Source of the DNA: Anodontia alba
Taxonomy: Eukaryota > Mollusca > Bivalvia > Lucinida > Lucinidae
NCBI GenBank assembly: GCA_964016985.1
Contig: OZ024830.1
Span: forward strand, 60,900,550 to 60,964,549
Length of the DNA: 64,000 nucleotides
Direction: 5' to 3'
A program made the translations under genes and the position numbers. Every line of letters starts with the position of its first letter. Position 1 is the first letter of the stretch. Below, piece after piece: positions 23,201 through 32,200 of the stretch. The notes below the pieces were generated by a model. It saw only the letters and a program-made list of their open reading frames with translations. It made no database searches and was not told where the DNA came from.

Positions 23201-26200
23201 CAGGGGTAATAGTACCTAGATATGACTATGACATACCCAAAAATATTAGTATACAAGCTTTTCTAGCCATTTGACCCAGTTGAAGATCACTAAAGCAAAG
23301 GCTGATTGTACGCACCATTTATTCTAATGCAATAAAGAACAGCTGTCAAAATGTGCACAGGTGTGGTGAGTCTTTTACTTTGTTCTTGTGCCATGGCAGT
23401 CAGTGCTGGTCCCTTTGTTTTTGATGAAATGAGCCACAACATGGCAAAATCAAGAAAATGATGCATATACAGTAGCGTCAGTCTGAGCATCCGATCATTC
23501 TGAAAGGCCTTTGCTATATGTTCTCAATGTGGTAGCATAGGGTACATTGACGAAATGAGCCACAAAACCAACAAACTAACAGAGTGCCCAGCAAAGATTC
23601 AGATCAGCCTGAGAATCCAGCCATTCTGATCAGAGTTTTTTGCTGTCCGCATAGCTACAGATAAGAGGGGATATCCACCTAATGATCTTTATTTATTTCT
23701 CGACGAAAACATATGTTGTGAGTACTCATTAGAAGTGCCTCAGTGAGGCGCTTCTAATGAGTACCCACAACATATGTTTTTGTCGAGAAATAAGAAAGAT
23801 ATCAGCATTTTTCGGATGAAAAATGTGCCTTATCTGTTGCTTTGTGTCCGCATAAAGAAACCTTGCCTGTCTGTTAATCCACTGAGCCCACAGCAAAGAA
23901 TCTGATCAGACTGGTTGGAGTTTTTTGTTATTTAGAATGACCTCAGTACTTTGTTTATTGCAGCTATATATTCTGGATGGGAGATCTGAACTGTCGATTA
24001 GATGATACCTCTAGAAAGTCAGTGCTTCAAGCTATAGAGACTGATGACATGCAAAAACTGCTCAAATTAGACCAGGTTAGATTACAGCTAGATCAAACAT
24101 ATAATGAAACATGTATTTAGCCCAGAAAACTTGACATTTCAGTTATATGGATGTTCATTGCTCTAATCATTCTTTTTAGAATTCATTTAAACATTATGTT
24201 GTTGGTACTCATTAAGTTAAGGTGCTTCTAATGAGTACCCAAAATATATGTTTAGGTGGAGAAATACAAAATATCAATACTTTTGGTTGAAAAAAAATGC
24301 ATGTTGTTTTGAGCTGTGAATTGTGGGATTGGTAAGGTAAAGAGTTAAACGGCCAGATATTTAACCCTTGCCATGCTGAATAAATTAAGATGTCACACCC
24401 ATTTCTAGTTGTCAGCCAGTCAGATTACTTAATTACAGATTGTTGATATAAATTCACATACTTAATGGCAAACAGTGCAGATCCAGATCAGTTGGCTTCT
24501 CCAGAAGCCAACTGATCTGGATCTACACTGTTTGCAATGGCAGGGTATATCCGGGTTCAGCAGGACTAGGGTTAAGGTAACAATAAATTCTAATACCAAA
24601 CAGCAAAGGATTAGATAAGTCTGGGCCAGTATGCAGACTCACAGCTGTCAATAAGGTTTTCAGTAAAAAAGTGTGAATGTTTTTATCATGCATTTGTATA
24701 TGGTACTTTATTGTTGGAAAGTTAGGGAAAACATGTTAAGATACTGGGCAATGGAATATATAGAGATTTACAACAGTTTACCATTCTGTTACTGGGTCTG
24801 CACTGTTTGTGGTTCAGCAGGACTAGGGTTGATAATAATCAAATGGTTAATTACAGAAGTTTGTAGTTTCAGAGAACCCAGAATAGAAATATTGAGTAAC
24901 TGTCGAAATGAATTTATGTAATCCATGACACATACAAATGTTTGCTACTATTACTATCGAGGTGTGGTCTGAAATCCTCGAGCTCGCACGACTTTTGTAC
25001 GCACTTGACTGGTTGCAACTGTTTATGAGTGAATTAGCACTATTGTGTACATGGTCTGTATTGATCAATCAGGTTGACCTGTCGCTTTAGATAATCTTTG
25101 TTTGATACTCATTAGGGATGTGATAGTTCCGCACAAAAGTGGATTTACGCAGATCGGGGTGACTGATTTCGATGATCTCATGCTTCTTGCAAATCCGAGG
25201 AGAAAATTAGGGGGTGGGGGTGTGGGGGTTGACGATCTTCCGAATTTCACCTGTATTGATGCATTGATCTCATTCTCCATTAAAATTCAATATTGTGACC
25301 TAATTTATTCAATATTAGGAAGTTGTATGTAAAAAGGTTTTTAATCTGCATTTAAATTGGAGATTTGAGCCTACGTAATTCGTTTTCCGGCAGAAAAAAA
25401 TAAAAAAATTCTGTTCTATTCTACTTAAAACCGGACTTGTTAGATTATTCTCCTTTAATTCTACTTAAAACCGGACTTGTTAGATTATTCTCCCTAAGCG
25501 CCACAGAAAAAACAGAACCCATCCTGACTTGCAAGGTTAGTCTTCCTTAGCCAAAAATGGCTATCACCGCAACTGTTATCGTGTTTGCTGGTACACAATT
25601 TACAAAAGTAATGCTAACAGACTGCGAATATGGATGTAATGCTTTGTGATCTTGTTCTGAAGGAAGATTCTAGTGAAATGATAACATGTATTGACATACC
25701 ATCCATGATTTAATGAAAAATACACAACTTAGCCATCGACCGATTCGAACTTGTAGATTTGGCATACTGGAATCAAATGCAGTAAAATTCGATCAAGCAG
25801 TCAAAATGAACCTCCACTGTGCAATGATCAGTTGCTGAAAATATGCTTAAAGTGGGACACCAGTACAGACAACAACATAATTGTTTTGGAGAAAAATTAT
25901 CCAAAATCTGCATCACAAGCTCCATTTGTGTTTTCTGGCCTGATCAGTTTTATTGGCTCCTTCAGGAGCAGTCTGATCTGGATCAGTTTTGCTTTTATTG
26001 TCTAGTCATCATAATTTTTTTTTGTGTGTGTGTTTTCATGTACATCTCTTCTTTTTATAGCAGTTTAGCACTAGTCACCATATTTTTATTTTGTTTTCAG
26101 TACATCTCTTCTTTTTATCGAGTCACTCAGGCTAGTATAGCCATTTAAAGTCAGAGATGCGCTCTGTCATTTACTATCATTTACACAAAGTATTAAAGAA

Positions 26201-29200
26201 ATATCTCAGAACTTTTATAATGGAATAAAAATTGTTCATCACAGTCTTCTCATTTTTCACCTAGAAATCATCAAGACAAACATTTTGAGCAAGATTCATG
26301 ATCATCGCTTCAAAAATGTGACCTCTTGAGTGCAGTCATCCATATTTGACCTTGACCTCTATTTACCGGTCCATTAGACATGCTACATTGTCTTACTTCT
26401 TAATATAATCATTATGAATTTTAGTCAGAATGTTTGCCTTGATCTGTTCTAGGTCAGGTTCTTGAAGTGCTATGATACTCAGGTGAGCGTTACAGGGTCA
26501 TCATGACCCTCTTGTTTTTTGTTTTTTTTTAATTTGCCCCCAAAAATACCAAAATTATAGAGGCTTGAAAAGGCCCTAGAATGCACCAAATTGCACCATT
26601 TTTTCAAAATTTTTCAGGGGGCCCTAGCAGGGCTCCACGCCTTCGGCGCTCGCCTTCACATGTTCTGTGTTCAATATTTCCTCCCTCCTTCAGCTGGTCA
26701 ATCACAACCCTGACTCATGGGGACACGCCCACTGTACAGTCTGTCAGTTTGGTCGGCCTATACAATATTTGTTCATTTATTTATTCATTTAGGCATCTGT
26801 TTATTTAAATTGCTAAATTATTCTCAGCATTGTGGTTGCTGCGAATGGAAAATATTTCTGGTCATAAAAAAAATATATTTTTTGCCATATCTAACCGAGA
26901 CCGGGCAGAGCTTGCAGAGCGACATCCTGGGCCACATCCAAGCAGAGACGAAAGGGTGCCTCAGTTTACTTTTCATATGATTCCGGTTAACCCATTTGTG
27001 CCGAGTGGACTCTTCTGCCTTAAGTCTTTGGACAAGTCCATTCCTTAATTAGGGGCAGTCTGGCAGGTTTTTGTTGTCATGTTTTGTAGGGATTTCTAGA
27101 CTTTATGCAGAAAGTGTAGACCCCGCGTTCTGCAGCATCATCCCTGAGTTCTGCACTGTTTGCTTATGTCCTTTTGGTGGGAGAGAGTTTTCCAGTCAAT
27201 GGTCTGAGCTGGGGTTGAACCTGCAACTTTTAGCTTTGCAGTCAGATGCTCTAACTGTTCCACTGTGGTGCCATCAGAGGGGTATCCAGATAAATATTTG
27301 TTCTTATGTCACTTCAAAAAATATGTTGCAGTATTCTGACTCTTAAAACATTTCTGGTTGAGAGGACCCACATCCTATGGGACCCAAAACATACATTTTC
27401 TTGGAGAAATGAAAAAAATACCAGTACATTTTGTTTGAAAAATATATGTGCCTTATCTATAGCTATGACGAAAAAATGTAAGATCTTGTTTACAGCAGAC
27501 ATCAATGATCTTTAATTTCCTGTTTTAGTTGCGGCGAGCCCAGGAGGAGGGTCTAATGTTTCCAGGGTTTTCTGAGGGACCAATTACATTCAAACCTACT
27601 TACAAGTTTGATCACGGGACAGATACATATGACACAAGGTATGTTTTCTCAAAATAGAAAAGGATTTGACAGAGTTCCATTTTTAGCTCACCTGAGCTCT
27701 GCTCAGGATGAGCTATTGTGATCACTTTTCGCCCGTCGTCCGTCCGTCCGTCCGTTAACATTTTCAAACGACTTCTCCTCTGAAGCCGCTGAGCCAATTT
27801 TGCTCAAATTTCATATGGAGCCTCCTTAGGGTGGGGGAACGAAAAATTGCTAAAATGGTCGCGGTCTGTTGACCAAGATGGCTGCCACGCCCATATATGG
27901 TAAAAACCTTTAAAAATCTTCTCCTCCAGAACCGAGAACGCCTTGGGGCTGAACCTTTGCAGGAATCATTGGGGACGGGAGGTCTACCAAAATTGCTAAA
28001 AGAATTGTCGTACGTTGACGCTTGACCTTTTTACGGCAAGGTCAAGTTTGCTTCCCTATGCATTTGTATAGGAAAAACCTTTAAAAATCTTCTTCTCCAA
28101 AACTGAGCATACCTTATGGCTGAATCTTTGCATATATCTTCGGGAACAGGAGGGCTACCAAAATTGCTAAAATAATGGTCGTACATTGACATTTGATCTT
28201 TTTACGGTAAGGTCAATTTTGCTTCCTTATGCATTTGTATGGGAAAAATGTTCAGAATTTCAAACAACTTCTCCTCTGGAGCCTGTTGGCCAATTTTGCT
28301 CAAATTTCATATGAAGCCTCCTTAGGTAGGGGGAACAAAAGATTGCTAAAATGGTCACGGTTCGTTGACCAAGATGGCCGCCATGCCCATATATGGTAAA
28401 AACCTTTAAAAATCTTCTTCTCTAGAACCGATGATGCTTGGGGGCTGAATGTTTGCATAAATCATCGGGGACAGGGGGTCTACCAAAGTTGCTAAAATAA
28501 TGGTCATACATTGACATTTGACCTTTTTACGGCAAGGTCAAGTTTGCTTCCTTATGCATTTGTATGGGAAAAAACATTTAAAAATCTTATTCTCCAAAAC
28601 CGAGGATGGCTTGTGGCTGAATCTTTGCATATATCATCTGGAATGGGCGGTCTACCAAAGTTGCTAAAATAATTGTCATACATTGACATTTAACCTTATT
28701 ACGGCGAGGTCAAGTTTGCTTCTGTATGCATTTGTATGGGCCCCATACGTTTGTATGGAAAAAATGTTGATAATTTCAAATGGCTTTTCCTCTGAAGCCT
28801 CCGGGCCAGTGTTGCTCAAATTTCATGCGGAGCCTCTGTGGGCAGGAGAATGAAAGATTGCTAAAATAGGTATGGTCCATTGATCAAAATGGCTGCCATG
28901 CCCATATATGGTAAAAACCTTTAAAAATCTTCTTCTCCATAACCAAATAAGCCCTGGGTCCTAATCTTTGCACAAATTATGGGGGACAGGAGATCTACCA
29001 AAATTGCTAAAATGATGGTTCTATGTTGACATTTGACCTTTTTACCTCCAAGGTCAAATTTGCTTCCCCATTTGTATGGGCCATATACATTTATATTGAA
29101 AGTATCGAAGTGACTTGTAGATCAACAGTTGTTAAAATTGTTCTGATTGGAAATCTAAGATGGCCATCATCTGGTTTATATTTATAATATTTCCCTGCCA

Positions 29201-32200
29201 CTGTGCTGTTTACATGTATAAAATCATGATTCTTCAGAAACCACTTAGCCAATTTCCACCAAATTTCACATTGATCCTTCTGTTGAAATGTGATTGATAG
29301 TTTATTCAAATGATCATGCTCCATTGACTGTCAGGCCCATATATTCTTCTTCAAAACTAAGAACTGCTCAAATGATGATATTTTCATTAGTTGCGATGAT
29401 AGGATTGGAAAAATGTTGCATAACATCTGCATGTCTGCAGTGGCTATGTCACTCAGGTGAGCGAACCGTGGCCCGTGGCTCTTGTTAAACACAGGTTCTC
29501 TTTTTATACCCCACCACACATTAGTGGCGGGGTATTATGGTATTATGTTGGTTGTCTGTGTGTCTGTCGTACGTCCATCCGTATTTTCATTTCCGGGAAA
29601 TAACATGAGTAAATGTCAGTGGATTTTCACCAAACTTGGTATGTGCATTGATATTGTGGCGATCTGGTTTGAGATTGTTAATCTACAAATTTCATCAATT
29701 TTTATCTGCCCACAACATGTCTGGATTTTCGTTTCCAGACAATAACTTGAGTAAATGTCATTGGATTTTCACCAAATATGTGATGTGCATTGATATTGTG
29801 GAGGTCAGCTTCAGCATTGCTGATGGGCAAATTTCATCAATTTTTGACAGCGTTGTCTGCCTGTGATATGATAGTAGCAGGGTTTTATAGTCTCAAGTTG
29901 TTATCTGATTATATTTTTTTAATCGTTTGTTATTTTTGGAGATGCGCATACTGAGGAAAACTAAATGGCCACTTTTGTTTTCCTAATAGATTGTATTATA
30001 TGTGTATACATGTATGTATGAATTAACGCTATTGTGGTGTAAAATAAATTTTTGAATTGCTAATATGAGTATCTGGCAAAATTATAGGCAGCTTGTGAAT
30101 CAAAACATGGTTTTGTCCCGAAATTTAAAACTATTAAATGTGTGTGCACTGTTTTTATTCTGTGAACTTGGATTGCAGAAAATAATAAGTCAAATAAAAC
30201 TTCATTATTAATAATAAAAACATAAAAAAAACTGCAGCCCTGTCAAAAGAGCAAAGCAGAAAAACAGTAGGAAGTTTAGAATTCTGAGATTGTAATTTTC
30301 ACCTGAACTAAATATAAAGTTTGTATGACTTGTCTGTAAGTCCTACACAAATTTAATCTTTCCCTTTTCCCCTACACACTGTTTTGAGTTTTGGTATAGA
30401 GATGATGTAAATGGCCAAACATCAAAACAGTTTAGCTGCTATTTTTGGAACATGAAACATCAAATACTACAGACATTTAAGCTTTTTTTTCTTATGAAAG
30501 AGTAAAATGTTTGGAGATTTTGTTTAAACCAATAATCTGAATAAAACTTTTTATACAGATGTAGTTTTGAATTGATTCATAACAAAATTTTGCAAATTCT
30601 TCCTTTGAATAGAGTGCAATGCAATTAACCCTAGTCCTGCTGAACCCGGATATATCCTATCTTTGCAAACAGTGTAGATCCAGATCAGTTGGCTTCTACA
30701 GAAGCCAACTGATCTGGAGCTACACTGTTTGTCATTAAGTATGAGAACTGGTATCAACAAACTGGATCAAGTAATCTGATTGGCTGAAAATTAGAAGTGG
30801 GTAGGACATCTGAATTTTTCAGCAGGACAAGGGTTAATGACCTTCTAAAAGCCGCCAAAAGCAGAGTAGTAGCTTGGTAGTATCTAGCCAAGAATGTTAA
30901 GGTTTTCGAGTTACATGTACAATGATTTCTTTTGGTACAGTGCGAAACAAAGAATCCCAGCATGGTGTGACAGAATATTATACAAAGCTCAGACAGATTT
31001 ACCAGATCTTGGAGTGAAGAAGAAAAAATATAGTAGTCCAGCTTACAATGTAGGGGACCATAAACCAGTAGTGGCCAGTTTTGAGATTAATGTAAGTTTC
31101 TGCCAGACCTTATTGATTTGAGATTATTACTATAAAGAATTTGTGGTTATTTTTCTTTGAGATTACTCTTTTTTTTGTAAAGTTTTAACAAGTGCTTCAG
31201 ATAAGAGAAGTGACCAGATGAATATTTTTTCTTATTTTTCTACATAAACATGTTATTGGTACTCTGTAGAAGCACCAGAGCAAGGCACCTTTAATGAATA
31301 CCAACAACATATGTTTTTATGGAGAAATATTGGTAATGTTTGGTTCCAAAAAAGTGCCTTATCTAAAGCTATGTTGAAGATTTCTGTTTAGTGTAAAGTG
31401 AGTATTATTGTGATATTTATTTCATGAAACCAGAAATGGGAAACAAATCATGACTGTATCTGACTGGTGGCAGTTGCACACCTCCACATAATGCAGTTTT
31501 TCAACCCAAATTGAATTGGTTGAGGGAGACAATCTGCTTGTAACCTGATTGGGTTGTTTTTCTAATGGAACAAAAACAAGTGAAACAACTAATAATAATA
31601 CCCTGTCTGTAATAACATGACTACTTGCTCTTAAGGTTTGTGAGTGTCTTGTATAAACTGTATTTAGAGTGTTGTTGAATGCGCCATGGTTTTCATTCAT
31701 ATCTATTCAGAAATAAGTGACAGCTAAAATTATGCTCGAATATAACATAAATATGACTAAATATCATTAGCATGAAAAAATTATTGGAAACATTATCAGT
31801 TGTTTTGAGACACATACTCACATACTCATTAATGACTGTATGTAACCTGGTCCTGAGGTTATAAAACTTTTTTTTTTTTTTAAATCTGATGATGATGCTG
31901 ATGATGATAATGATTATGATTTCTTGCTCAACTCGGCTTTCTTGCTCAACTTGGCTGAGCATGAAATTTTCTCTTCTGTTTAATGTGAAAATGTGGGCCC
32001 CCATAGCCTAGTGGATAGGAGAGCTGACTCTTAATCCATTAAGTTTTTCACCACTGTGGTTTGAATCTCGCTGGGGTCATATGTGGGAAAGCCAAGTTCT
32101 GCTTACGGATGGTCAGGTGGTTTTTCCGTGGGTTTTCCGGTTTTCAGCCACCTTTGATGAACAGTCGGCTAGATATAAGTGAAATCTTCTTGAAAGGGCC

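Noticed and set aside
25065..25332. Overlapping ORFs on both strands as a hidden exon or small gene
   Set aside because: No splice sites, no family similarity that I can recognise, and the same stretch is open in several frames by chance.
26880..26985. Possible exon (RAELAERHPGPHPSRDER)
   Set aside because: No convincing acceptor, no recognised family, and it would interrupt the in-phase join of exons 6 and 7.
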